Notes: generated by a model not told the origin, from the sequence alone. 21,127 bases of DNA from JACPWY01 sp964603655 (GCA_964603655.1 CAZRVZ010000100.1:1-21127); one strand, 5' to 3'. Shown: positions 1-7,542, numbered from the stretch's first letter. Translations and numbers: made by a program.

Positions 1-584
1 TTCCGCCCGGAATAATTACGCTAATCACCGGCAGGAACATCGTCAACAGAGCAGCCAGCAAACTCTTGTTGCAACCGCCCCGAATTCCTCTTAAATTTTC
101 ATTCTCCGTGAATTCTAACGAACGCTTATCTTTACTGCACAACTTTACAGGCACGACCCTGTTCGTCAGCGGCATGAAACCACTCAGCCGGGACGCGGTG
201 GTTAAGGTAGAGGTGGAGGGCGAATCCTTTTTCCTGACGAAGCCCGAGGAAAAACCGGTCATTATTGAATCGTCAACCCAGAGCCCGAATATCACCTTTC
301 GCATTCCGGAGCGTTCTCTGGAAAAACTGGTCATCGATACACCGAGTGATTTGGGTCAGATGGGAATAGCCATTTGTCGGTTGCTTTTGGATCGTGACCC
401 GCTTTTACGAGCCAGCGTGAAGGTGCACGTAGGACTATTTGATCTCATGAGGCTCGGCTATCTTTCGGTGTTGACGCTCGGTGGGCCGTCGCTGCTCGCA
501 TTTTTAGCCAGCCACGGAATGAGCGGACTTGGGAAAATTAAACGGGTGATTACGTCGCTTCGGGAGACAGATGGGAAACGATAA
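1..584 (+). CDS. 5'-partial protein of unknown function
   Basis: The reading frame is open to the left window edge, so this is probably the 3' part of a longer gene. If translation begins inside the window, the first candidates are two adjacent TTG codons at 66 and 69, giving at most 172 residues; neither has a convincing ribosome binding site. The visible protein is rich in beta-type and charged stretches in its first 120 residues. A more hydrophobic segment follows near the C-terminus (around GYLSVLTLGGPSLLAFLAS), and the end is basic. I recognise no family motif. The stop overlaps the start of the next gene, a phosphoribosyltransferase, by 14 bp, so the two are probably translationally coupled. 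That coupling says nothing certain about function. Confidence 0.6.
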   Translation, partial: PPGIITLITGRNIVNRAASKLLLQPPRIPLKFSFSVNSNERLSLLHNFTGTTLFVSGMKPLSRDAVVKVEVEGESFFLTKPEEKPVIIESSTQSPNITFRIPERSLEKLVIDTPSDLGQMGIAICRLLLDRDPLLRASVKVHVGLFDLMRLGYLSVLTLGGPSLLAFLASHGMSGLGKIKRVITSLRETDGKR

Positions 585-1140
585 CCTGCATCTCTTTTTG
601 TCCGCGATTGAAATCGATACTCTCAATACTAAACTGGCCGGGGAGATCAGCACTGACTTTGCGGCTCTCGGTAGTGATGGCGAAAGTATCGTCATCATTG
701 TAACCCTCAAGGGGGCGATCTTTTTTGCTGCCGATCTCATTCGAAAGTTACACCACGCACTTCACCAGCTGAACCCTCTCATACCACCCAATATCAAGGT
801 GGATTTCGTGCGATTGTCGAGCTATGGAGCTGGAACTCAGTCCTCGGGGCAGGTGAACATTGTAAAGGATATTGAAACCACCATTACCGGGCAGCATGTT
901 TTAATTCTCGACGAAATAGTCGATTCGGGTCGGACTATCGCGTTTCTGATCGAGCGCGTCACCGCCAAAAAGCCCAAAAGCCTTCGGGTTGCGACGCTCC
1001 TCAGCAAACCTTCTAGGCGAGAGGTTCCCGTGCCAATTGATTATTGCGGGCGTGAGGTTTTGGATCGATTTCTGGTGGGTTACGGGCTCGACTTTAATGA
1101 GAAGTACCGACACCTCAAAGACATCTATTCTATCGATTAA
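571..1140 (+). CDS. hpt: Hypoxanthine phosphoribosyltransferase
   Basis: Purine salvage enzyme that would join hypoxanthine (and possibly guanine) to PRPP to give IMP/GMP in the cytoplasm. The 189-residue protein is of normal length for bacterial HPRT. Visible family motifs are LKGA (46-49, the PRPP-contacting loop), SSYG (83-86), the PRPP signature VLILDEIVDSGRT (110-122) and the C-terminal VGYGLDFNEKYR (169-180), which matches the usual VGYGLDYxExYR. The acidic pair in the PRPP motif is Asp-Glu rather than the usual Glu-Asp, a mild variation. The ATG overlaps the upstream unknown gene by 14 bp, so the two form a short operon. Base specificity (hypoxanthine, guanine or xanthine) cannot be decided from the sequence. 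Confidence 0.93.
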   Translation: MGNDNLHLFLSAIEIDTLNTKLAGEISTDFAALGSDGESIVIIVTLKGAIFFAADLIRKLHHALHQLNPLIPPNIKVDFVRLSSYGAGTQSSGQVNIVKDIETTITGQHVLILDEIVDSGRTIAFLIERVTAKKPKSLRVATLLSKPSRREVPVPIDYCGREVLDRFLVGYGLDFNEKYRHLKDIYSID

Positions 1141-1229
1141 TAACAAAAGTTAATCCTATACGGCGTGACTCATCGAATTTGATTGAGTATCAGACCTCAT
1201 TCCTTCACAAAGACACATTAGGGGGTCCC

Positions 1230-2276
1230 ATGAGAATTTTTCTTTGCCTAATATCCATTTCCGCGTTCGCCTCGCCGCAGTTAAAAATCGATCTCGTTAC
1301 CGAGCTTCACGCCGTGATGGAGGCCAGTCATGAACAGGTCTTCCTTGACGGCAAGCTATTTAGCGTTAACTCGCCCGCGGGCGCGATTGAGGTTTATCGG
1401 GACTCACAGACAAAATTAGCTTCGATCCGGTTACCCCATTCCATGTCTCGAATTGCCGCCTCCCCATATGGAGATCTTTTTGTGTTTGGGAAGACCCAAA
1501 ATCCCTGGGGCTTTTTCTTTACTTCGATCGATTCCAAGACCTTTCGACTGAGGACCGAAAAACTAGATTCGGGATTGGATGTGTTTCCCGACCGCTTCAC
1601 GGTTTCCAGCTCGTCGGAGATCTTTTTTTCCGATATTCCCGGTAGAGGTGTATGGCGATATCATCACGGAGCGACGCCGCGTAAATTCAGCGCCGACATT
1701 GCAGTCCCGACGCATCTAGTGGTGGTCGGCGGGTATCTCTATGTGGTCGAGAATTACGGATTAGGCTCCGAACACAGTAACTTGGTCAAAATTAACCTCA
1801 CGACACAAGCAACCACTCGCCTTTTTGACAAAACCAACCTCCCCGGAATGTTCAGCGACCTCAAACTTCTTCCAGACGGGCACACTCTGGCGGTCAGCCA
1901 GGTTTGGAATGACCAGGTTTCGCTCATTGATACGCGCACCGACAAGATTGCCAGCACATTTCCAATCACCGGCCGCCCGCGAAGTGCTCATGTATTGGGA
2001 AGGTGTCTCGTAATCGCATCCGAGGAATCTAAGCAGGTCAACTTTTTGGAATGGAATTCAGGCGAAACCGTTTCCACATGGGATCTGACGCCGGCCGGAG
2101 ATCGCCTGAAAGCTCCAGGAACGATCTCACTCGATGCGAAAAATGGCAGAATCTTTGCCCGCTCCGCCTACCCGTGCTTCGGGTGCGGTACCACGCAGAG
2201 CAGCCTCTTCTCGGTCGAAGAGCTTGAACCAACAACGTTTAACAGGTGCCTATCTACTTTTCAGCTGAAAAGGTAG
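1230..2276 (+). CDS. Secreted beta-propeller-like (YncE-type) protein
   Basis: Predicted exported protein of 348 residues. I place the start at the ATG at 1230, preceded by AGGGGG, because it gives a short signal peptide (MRIFLCLISISAFA, likely cut before SP). The in-frame TTG at 1179 would put about 17 polar residues in front of it. The mature part contains repeated short beta segments such as LPDGHTLAVSQVWNDQVSLID and DAKNGRIFARS, typical of WD40/YncE/SMP-30-like propellers, but I cannot assign a ligand or enzymatic role. A Cys pair (C316, C319 in YPCFGCG) lies near the C-terminus. The last ten residues (RCLSTFQLKR) and the stop codon are encoded by the left arm of the inverted repeat at 2244-2343, so the native C-terminus was probably replaced or extended when that element arrived. 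It is monocistronic or weakly linked to msrA. Confidence 0.7.
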   Translation: MRIFLCLISISAFASPQLKIDLVTELHAVMEASHEQVFLDGKLFSVNSPAGAIEVYRDSQTKLASIRLPHSMSRIAASPYGDLFVFGKTQNPWGFFFTSIDSKTFRLRTEKLDSGLDVFPDRFTVSSSSEIFFSDIPGRGVWRYHHGATPRKFSADIAVPTHLVVVGGYLYVVENYGLGSEHSNLVKINLTTQATTRLFDKTNLPGMFSDLKLLPDGHTLAVSQVWNDQVSLIDTRTDKIASTFPITGRPRSAHVLGRCLVIASEESKQVNFLEWNSGETVSTWDLTPAGDRLKAPGTISLDAKNGRIFARSAYPCFGCGTTQSSLFSVEELEPTTFNRCLSTFQLKR

Positions 2277-2343
2277 CGGGTGATTTCTGACCGATTTTGA
2301 ACAACACCCGCTACCTTTTCAGCTGAAAAGTAGATAGGCACCT
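2244..2343. repeat. Perfect 39-bp inverted repeat (MITE/REP-like element)
   Basis: Left arm 2244-2282 and right arm 2305-2343 are exact reverse complements over 39 bp, separated by a 22-nt spacer. Each arm holds its own 16-bp palindrome, CTTTTCAGCTGAAAAG (2257-2272 and 2315-2330), so the element can fold as one long hairpin or as two smaller cruciforms. It has no coding capacity of its own, and I see no clear target-site duplication. The left arm is translated as the end of the propeller gene. The right arm stops one base before the msrA ATG. The structure resembles a non-autonomous miniature or REP-type element, though it could also act as a transcription terminator between the two genes; no U-tract follows. 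Confidence 0.85.
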
Positions 2344-2344
2344 T

Positions 2345-2833
2345 ATGCTATTAGAAACCGTGATTCTTGCTGGCGGCTGTTTTTGGGGAATGGAGGAGAT
2401 CATTCGCCAAATTCCGGGGGTCACGAAGACGACGGTGGGTTATACCGGTGGTATCGTTCCCGACGTCACCTACGAAATGGTCAAAAAGGGCGACACCGGA
2501 CATGCCGAGGCGATCGAGATCGTGTTTGATCCCAAAAAACTGACGTTGGAAACTTTACTAACTACTTTTTTTAGAATGCACGACCCCACGACTACGAATA
2601 AACAAGGCAATGACATTGGAACTCAATACCGATCGGCTATTTTTTACCGTTCGGATGTACAACGTCTGGTGGCCGAAAAGGTAAAAGACAAAGTCAACAA
2701 ATCTGGAAAATGGAAACGCCCGGTAGTAACGGAGATCGTCCCGATAAAACCCTTTTACCGCGCTGAAGACTACCACCAACAGTATCTGGTCAAAAACCCA
2801 GAGGGGTACACCTGCCACTTTTTAAGGGATTAA
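2345..2833 (+). CDS. msrA: Peptide-methionine (S)-S-oxide reductase
   Basis: Repairs oxidised proteins by reducing methionine-S-sulfoxide with thioredoxin as electron donor. The 162-residue protein carries the hallmark GGCFWGMEE, with the catalytic Cys at position 12. It also has the family segments VGYTGG, GHAEAIEIVFDP, HDPTTTNKQGNDIGTQYRS and YHQQYL, and the C-terminal NPEGYTCHFLRD, whose Cys may be the resolving residue. Length is normal for a single-domain MsrA with no fused MsrB. It has no recognisable Shine-Dalgarno sequence because the inverted repeat runs to one base before the ATG. Translation may be low, leaderless, or affected by hairpin formation. The 3' end overlaps the convergent ATPase gene by 4 bp. 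Confidence 0.95.
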   Translation: MLLETVILAGGCFWGMEEIIRQIPGVTKTTVGYTGGIVPDVTYEMVKKGDTGHAEAIEIVFDPKKLTLETLLTTFFRMHDPTTTNKQGNDIGTQYRSAIFYRSDVQRLVAEKVKDKVNKSGKWKRPVVTEIVPIKPFYRAEDYHQQYLVKNPEGYTCHFLRD

Positions 2834-3963
2834 ACCAACCCGACTTCAGTGCAAAAGGTTTCAAAAGGCAAAACACGAACGGAATTTGCTTCATCCCCAT
2901 AATCCCGTTTTCCCAGATGTACTTGATAAATCCTCGGAATCCGTGTTCGTTGTCGGAAGTAATGAGCGGCGGAACTGGGGGCCTTTTCACCGGTTTTGCA
3001 CTCCACCGCAAATAATGGAAGTTTGTCTCGAAGAACCACGAAATCGACCTCGCGCTTATCGGTATCACGCAGAAACCTCAGTTCCATTCGGTAACCTTGC
3101 GTATCCTCTTGAAAATGGCAAAACTTAAGAAGGTGAGAAGCCACGCAATTCTCAAACCGTGCACCCGGATCTGAAACAAGTGCCCAGTCCCATAAATAAA
3201 GCTTTTTCTCTTTTTTAACCGCGCGGATTTTTGCCGAGCCAAACGGAGCGATTCTAAAGCAGTAATAGAGACGCTCCAGCACCTCAACCCACCGTTCGAC
3301 CGACTCGTGCGAAACGCTCAAAACATCCTTAAGGTTTCCGATTGACAGTGGGGCACCCACACGATTCGGCAGCTCGTCCACCAGGAGATCGATTAAGCTT
3401 ACTTCCCTGACCGCCTCTAGCTCTCTCAAATCATCATAAAGAACTCTTTCCCGGCGTTCTTTTTGCCACCGCCTGGAAAACCGCTCGTTTCCCCTGGCCA
3501 GGGGCTCGGGGAACCCTCCAAAATGGATTAGCCGCTCCAAACTGGTTGTGGATCCCAATCGATTCAGTTCGGGGAAACTAAAGGGATGAAGTCTAAAAAA
3601 ATGGTACCTCCCTTGAAGTGAATCGCCTCCTTTTCGATAGTAGTCCAACCGCGCCGACCCCGTAACGATGATTTTTTGCATTGATTTGCGAGTGTCGTAA
3701 ATTCCCTTAACCATGTTTCTCCAACGCGCGAACTTGTGAATTTCATCCAAAATGATCAATGGCTCCTTGGATGGCACCTGACCGGTTCGAATCAGGGACT
3801 TGGACTCTTTCGCGTCCCAGTTCAAATAGGCGGGGTGAGTCTCCTTGGGTGGATTGAGAAACGAAAGGGCGAGGGTAGTCTTTCCAACCTGCCGAGGCCC
3901 AGCTAAGAACACCATTTTACGTTCTTCGAGACATTCTTGAATGAACGGGGTCAGGTAGCGCAT
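2830..3963 (-). CDS. AAA_14 / DUF4143 family ATPase
   Basis: 377-residue cytoplasmic P-loop ATPase of the widespread AAA_14 plus DUF4143 architecture, whose biological role is poorly known. Walker A is GPRQVGKTT (22-30), Walker B is LIILDE (69-74), and a sensor-like VTGSAR segment lies at 100-105. The C-terminal part has a PD-(D/E)xK nuclease-like signature, EVDFVV (Asp 307) followed by AVECKTG (Glu 321, Lys 323), the typical residues of the DUF4143 end domain. Family members are often single genes in variable regions, with suggested links to mobile elements or stress functions; none of this is shown here. The ATG at 3963 lies inside a half-copy (CATGAGTAAA) of the large palindrome upstream, suggesting autoregulation. 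Its stop overlaps msrA tail to tail. Confidence 0.9.
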   Translation of the reverse strand: MRYLTPFIQECLEERKMVFLAGPRQVGKTTLALSFLNPPKETHPAYLNWDAKESKSLIRTGQVPSKEPLIILDEIHKFARWRNMVKGIYDTRKSMQKIIVTGSARLDYYRKGGDSLQGRYHFFRLHPFSFPELNRLGSTTSLERLIHFGGFPEPLARGNERFSRRWQKERRERVLYDDLRELEAVREVSLIDLLVDELPNRVGAPLSIGNLKDVLSVSHESVERWVEVLERLYYCFRIAPFGSAKIRAVKKEKKLYLWDWALVSDPGARFENCVASHLLKFCHFQEDTQGYRMELRFLRDTDKREVDFVVLRDKLPLFAVECKTGEKAPSSAAHYFRQRTRIPRIYQVHLGKRDYGDEANSVRVLPFETFCTEVGLV

Positions 3964-3983
3964 GAGTAAAGTAATACTAACCT

Positions 3984-4005
3984 TATTTTACTCATGAGTA
4001 AAATA
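3984..4005. promoter_or_regulatory. 22-bp perfect palindrome upstream of ATPase, candidate operator
   Basis: A perfect palindrome with core TTTTACTCATGAGTAAAA (3986-4003), extended by two further pairs to 3984-4005, lies 21 bp upstream of the ATPase start. The ten bases CATGAGTAAA recur at 3961-3970, overlapping the start codon itself, in direct orientation 32 bp apart. Such symmetry in an AT-rich leader suggests a repressor or autoregulatory site. A hairpin in the mRNA leader is also possible. No known regulator is assigned. Confidence 0.6.
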
Positions 4006-4058
4006 GATTACACATGATTTTGATAATGCCGTTTGAATGGGTTAATCCAGTGCTGGAG

Positions 4059-4703
4059 TTAGGGTTTATAGACCCAGCCGGAATCAAAATAAGCCTGATC
4101 TCCACGCGAATTAAGTTCAGCGCGTCCACCCCACACGATCATTTCCGATCCGGTCCAGACGGCCGTGTGATTGGCTCGTGCCTCAATCGATGGGGCGCAG
4201 GCGTTAAATGTCGTCCAATGGTCGAGCACCGGATCGTAAGCGCCGCCATCGGCAAATGGGGGGGCATATTGGTTTCTCAACCCAACGGTTTCACCACCCC
4301 ATACCACCATCCGACTTCCGGTCCAGACAGCGGAATGAAATCGTCGCCGAGCGTCTGGTTCGTTTACCGTGCTGATTTTTTGCCAGTTGTCAGCCAATGG
4401 ATCGTACCTTCCTCCATTCAGAGTAGTCTGTCCGGAGCTAATCATGTCTTCTCCACCCCAGGCGATCATTTTAGATCCGGACCAGACAAGTGGTATCGTA
4501 GTTCTAGGGCTCGGAGCTCCTACTACCGTAATATCAATCCATTGATCGGTATTCGGGAGATACTGAACTCCGCGTCCTGTGTAATCTTCTGAACTATTTC
4601 CCCAATTGAGCAGTCGTGTCCCAGTCCAAACGGATGGCCCAGCAAAACTTGTATACATATTTTCAGGAGGCAAGGAACCGTGGCTCCAAATATTTAAATT
4701 GGG
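4059..4703 (-). pseudogene. Kelch-repeat (galactose-oxidase-like propeller) fragment
   Basis: The frame begins after an in-frame stop (TGA, about 4704-4706) in mid-blade with VFDPNLNIWSHGSLPPEN. It has no proper start; the first possible starts are TTG at 4673 and an internal ATG just after it. It contains about three and a half Kelch-like blades with the repeating pattern A-V-W-T-G-S-(R/E)-M-(I/V)-V-W-G-G and GG-x-YDP-x-x-D-x-W. It ends after DSGWVYKP, again in mid-pattern, at a TAA. No signal peptide is encoded, although multi-blade Kelch proteins of this kind are normally exported. Truncation at both ends and the missing start indicate a remnant of a larger Kelch protein. A short intact gene starting at TTG 4673 remains possible but unlikely. 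Confidence 0.6.
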
Positions 4704-4706
4704 ATC

Positions 4707-4834
4707 AAAGACGTCGTCTCAACAAACTATTCCGCACTCGATGCACAACCATCCTGTTTAGATGTCTCATCTTATGTTGGCACAGAGGGCACCACGGCCC
4801 CTCCCGCTAGGAGAGGGGCCGCTCAGGATTAGGA
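4707..4834. other. Non-coding stretch between flgE and Kelch remnant
   Basis: No credible gene is visible between the end of flgE and the Kelch fragment. The stretch holds the GC-rich hairpin described separately. On the minus strand it also has fragments that do not continue the Kelch frame without stops, consistent with a decayed 5' end of that gene. Confidence 0.4.
4795..4821 (-). terminator. Strong GC-rich hairpin after flgE
   Basis: Thirteen bases beyond the flgE stop (minus strand), CGGCCCCTC pairs with GAGGGGCCG as a perfect 9-bp stem. It can extend by one wobble and one GC pair to leave a 5-nt loop. No U-tract follows on either strand, so it is not a textbook intrinsic terminator. 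It could protect the operon's 3' end or act with Rho. It is the only strong hairpin at the end of the flagellar operon. Confidence 0.5.
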
Positions 4835-6124
4835 TTATCTACTCTTTATACTAATGATCTCGTCCAACATTTCGTTGGCCGTGGTTATGGACTTGGCACT
4901 GGCCTGGAATCCTCGTTGAGATTTGATCATCTCTACGAACTCCTTCGCCAGATCCACGTTCGAGTTCTCAAGACTATTAGTCATGAGGACTCCCCGACCG
5001 TTTGTGTTTGCCTTGCCGATGAGCGGCTGCCCCGATTCCACAGTCTCGCGGAATTGGTTTTCGCCGACTTTACCCAGTCGTTCAGTGGCCTCGAACCGGG
5101 CCAGCGCCACCTGGCCGAGCACCTTGTTCTGTCCGTTGGTATACACGCCTTGAATATTTCCCTCGGTATCGATAGCGGTGTCGGCAAGCATTCCCGCGGC
5201 CCAACCGTCCTGAACGCTTCTGAATGTCGCGCTTTTGGACCCGTACTGCGTCGTGCCCTTTTGTCCGGTCCCGCCGATGTCGATGGAATCACCGAAGTTG
5301 AACTGGAGCTGCTGATCGGGAATTGCCCCGTTCACGAAGTTCGAGTTTATGATGGATTGGTCCGAGGTCTGGAGTCTTCCCTCTTGATCAAAAAGCAGGC
5401 TCCCCTGAAGCACCTCTGTTGGAACCCCTGTCTCGCCACCGACGAGGTTGGCTCCATCGGTCATGCCATGAAACTCCCACGCGCCGTCACCGACCTTGTT
5501 GAAATAGACGCTCACACCGAGTGCATTTCCAACGGAGTCGAACACCTGGAGTGCCGTCACGAATTGCGACGTCTCTTCGGGCCGCAGCAGATCCATGGGC
5601 TCGGTTGTCTGAGCCCGACCGTCCAAATTGACGTGCAGCTCGACCTGCTCCGTGGATTTGGCCTTCATTGTGTTAAAGGGGATTCGCACATCACCCAGCT
5701 TTCCGGTGATCTTGCCCTCTTCGCTCGCCTGGTACGACTGGACGCGATACCCATTTAGATTCACCAGCCACCCCTGTTTATCGAATCGAAACGACCCGTC
5801 GCGCGTATACGTCTGTCCGAGACGATCTCCTTTGACAACGAAAAATCCGTTGCCCTGGATCGCCATATCGGTCCCGCGCTCCGTCCGGGTAATCGACCCT
5901 TGGGTGAACAGATTGGTAACGCCGGTCATCATGTTGCCGCGCCCTATCTGCATACTGGAACCCGAGGCATTGAGATCCTGAGACAGAATTGTCTGGAACT
6001 CGCCTCGCGACGCCTTAAAACCCGTCGTATTAGCGTTAACGATGTTATCGGATATAACCGACAATGCCTGCCCGTGTGATTCCAGGCCAGATATGGCGGT
6101 CGCCATGGATGATAGTACACTCAT
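4835..6124 (-). CDS. flgE: Flagellar hook protein FlgE
   Basis: Structural subunit of the flagellar hook, exported by the flagellar type III apparatus and polymerised under the FlgD cap. The 429-residue protein starts with the conserved rod/hook N-terminus (MSVLSSMATAISGLESHG, then DNIVNANTTGFKASR) and ends with the D0 helix containing VEMIKSQRGFQASAKSI and TANEMLDEII. Between them are FlgE/FlgF/FlgG-type segments such as GTDMAIQGNGFFVV and YTRDGSFRFD. Length is in the usual FlgE range. The ATG at 6124 follows AAGGGGGATCCG, a good ribosome binding site. It is the last gene of the operon in this window, separated from the preceding small gene by 74 bp, the longest gap downstream of flgB. Confidence 0.96.
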   Translation of the reverse strand: MSVLSSMATAISGLESHGQALSVISDNIVNANTTGFKASRGEFQTILSQDLNASGSSMQIGRGNMMTGVTNLFTQGSITRTERGTDMAIQGNGFFVVKGDRLGQTYTRDGSFRFDKQGWLVNLNGYRVQSYQASEEGKITGKLGDVRIPFNTMKAKSTEQVELHVNLDGRAQTTEPMDLLRPEETSQFVTALQVFDSVGNALGVSVYFNKVGDGAWEFHGMTDGANLVGGETGVPTEVLQGSLLFDQEGRLQTSDQSIINSNFVNGAIPDQQLQFNFGDSIDIGGTGQKGTTQYGSKSATFRSVQDGWAAGMLADTAIDTEGNIQGVYTNGQNKVLGQVALARFEATERLGKVGENQFRETVESGQPLIGKANTNGRGVLMTNSLENSNVDLAKEFVEMIKSQRGFQASAKSITTANEMLDEIISIKSR

Positions 6125-6186
6125 CGGATCCCCCTTTGGGAAATCCTAGACTTCCGTTTTCACGGGCCAGCCTAGGGTTGGTTTAG

Positions 6187-6205
6187 AAAAAAAAGTTTTT
6201 AAACT
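6187..6205 (-). promoter_or_regulatory. Weak AT-rich stem-loop plus T8 between TIGR02530-type gene and flgE
   Basis: At the end of the small hook-operon gene, the minus strand reads AGTTT-AA-AAACT followed directly by eight T residues (complement of the A-run 6187-6194). The shape is that of a weak intrinsic terminator or attenuator, with only five pairs and mostly A-T. It overlaps the stop codon of the upstream gene. It could lower read-through into flgE or mark a processing point, but the stem is too weak to be sure. Confidence 0.25.
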
Positions 6206-6591
6206 AAAACTGCGCTATCGATATTCGTAAAAACATGCTCCTTCATCTGGGATCTCTCGATCGCGGTCACAATCAACCGCGATCGCACATTTGCGATCAC
6301 CGCGACATCGTCGGCTAGTATGAGCGCCTCGCGGCTCCCTTTCTGTTCGGCTGCATCGATCCCAGCCGAAATCCTCTTTTCCAGCTCCGGTCCCCACGGA
6401 ATTGACCTTGATTGAATTCGCGTCTGGGCATGGCTGGAAAGCCGTAATGATTGGGGAACCTGCCCATCCAGAATCTTTTGAAAATCCGAAATACCGGGTC
6501 CCTTCACCCGCTCCGCAGCTGCGGTAGGTGGGCCCGGATCACCGGGGGTCGAAACCCCGCCTATAGCGCGAAAATATTCGGAGACCTTCAT
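6199..6591 (-). CDS. Flagellar hook-operon protein, TIGR02530 type
   Basis: Small (130-residue) conserved flagellar protein typically encoded between flgD and flgE in Bacillus-type and delta-proteobacteria-like operons; its exact role is not settled. Visible conserved parts are SSHAQTRIQSRSI (52-64, matching the F-S-x-H-A-x-x-R-x-x-x-R pattern), the helical segment with AEQKGSREALIL (81-92), and the C-terminal NVRSRLIVTAIE and VFTNIDSAVLV. The Pro/Gly-rich N-terminal 50 residues look disordered. It starts at ATG 6591, overlapping the flgD stop by 4 bp, so it is translationally coupled to flgD. A part in hook assembly or export order is inferred from position only. Confidence 0.85.
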   Translation of the reverse strand: MKVSEYFRAIGGVSTPGDPGPPTAAAERVKGPGISDFQKILDGQVPQSLRLSSHAQTRIQSRSIPWGPELEKRISAGIDAAEQKGSREALILADDVAVIANVRSRLIVTAIERSQMKEHVFTNIDSAVLV

Positions 6592-7520
6592 CGCTGCATG
6601 ACCTCCATTTGATTGTTGAGAAATAGCGCGTGGGGATCTCGACCGACAAAATGGTCCCCATCGGTTTCAAACGGATCGGCTGACGACTCAGCGGTTTGGC
6701 CGACTTCACCAGTTTCGCCAGGTTTTTGGGGACCCGCTGCGACGGCTAAATTAGAGGCTACCGCCACTTTCGGTTTTTCGACGGCACCGATCACTCCAGA
6801 TTTCGCACCCGCCCCGCCCCCCGCTGACACAGCCGGTTCCGCGTCGAGCATCACTCTCTGCACCTTGGCCATGGAGATCTTGGTCTGCCCCGAAGCGGTC
6901 TGAACAACCAAACTCGGCTCTTTTCCCTCCATCTCGACTCCAACGACCTTTCCAGAGAGCTCGGAGCGGGCCTCCTGGGCCTGCCCGTTTTGGCCCACCC
7001 CGTGCACTCTAAAAAGGTATTTTCCAGAAGGCAGTGAAATTCCATCCTGGTCTTTCCCGTCCCACTGGATCTCCTTTGAACCATCAGTCATGTTCAACTC
7101 ACGAACGATCTTTCCGGTACCATCGATTATCACCGTCTTGACCGGCCTGACGTTGTCCGGCAGTGCCGCGAGTAACGTCACGCTTTGCCCGCTGATCAAC
7201 TCCAGCTCGGAGCCCGTCGCCTGCACACGCTTACCGATCATGCCGATAGCCTGTAACTTTGCGTCGTCCCCCATGCCGGTCTTCAGTCCACTGATGCCCG
7301 AACCAATATTCGTCAACTGTTCCAACTGACCGAACTGGGCCAACTGGCTCGCGAACTCCTGGTGACTCATAGGCTTTAACGGATCCTGATGCTTGAGCTG
7401 TGACAAGAGGAGCTTCATGAAATCATCCTTTCCCATCGAACCTCTGGGCTTGGGCGCTTCCATTCGCTCATCCATCAATTTTGCCGGCAGGCCGGCAAAT
7501 CCAGCGGACATTTCCTTCAT
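6588..7520 (-). CDS. flgD: Flagellar hook cap / assembly protein FlgD
   Basis: Scaffold that caps the growing hook and lets FlgE assemble. I chose the ATG at 7520 (310 residues) because AGGAGGAGACC sits just before it. A longer frame to 7565 would run into fliK and lacks such a site. The N-terminal FlgD motif is at 34-72 (FMKLLLSQLKHQDPLKPM, then QLAQFGQLEQLTNI), followed by the FlgD Ig-like/FLG core with GSKEIQWDGKDQDG and LPSGKYLFRVHG. After about residue 227 comes an unusual 84-residue tail, rich in Ala, Gly, Val and Lys and ending acidic, that common FlgD proteins (about 220-250 residues) lack. The gene lies 22 bp after fliK and overlaps the next gene by 4 bp. Confidence 0.93.
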   Translation of the reverse strand: MKEMSAGFAGLPAKLMDERMEAPKPRGSMGKDDFMKLLLSQLKHQDPLKPMSHQEFASQLAQFGQLEQLTNIGSGISGLKTGMGDDAKLQAIGMIGKRVQATGSELELISGQSVTLLAALPDNVRPVKTVIIDGTGKIVRELNMTDGSKEIQWDGKDQDGISLPSGKYLFRVHGVGQNGQAQEARSELSGKVVGVEMEGKEPSLVVQTASGQTKISMAKVQRVMLDAEPAVSAGGGAGAKSGVIGAVEKPKVAVASNLAVAAGPQKPGETGEVGQTAESSADPFETDGDHFVGRDPHALFLNNQMEVMQR

Positions 7521-7542
7521 GGTCTCCTCCTGACACCGATTA

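Noticed and set aside
4014..4592. Plus-strand open frame opposite the Kelch remnant
   Set aside because: The Kelch repeat pattern is in the minus strand; the plus frame has no motif and mirrors the repeats.
4916..5758. Long plus-strand open frame opposite flgE
   Set aside because: It is antisense to a clearly assigned FlgE, has no family features, and is an expected shadow of GC-biased codons.
6125..6198. Sigma-54 promoter directly before flgE
   Set aside because: CTGGCCCGTG resembles the -24 half, but no TTGC is found at the required spacing.
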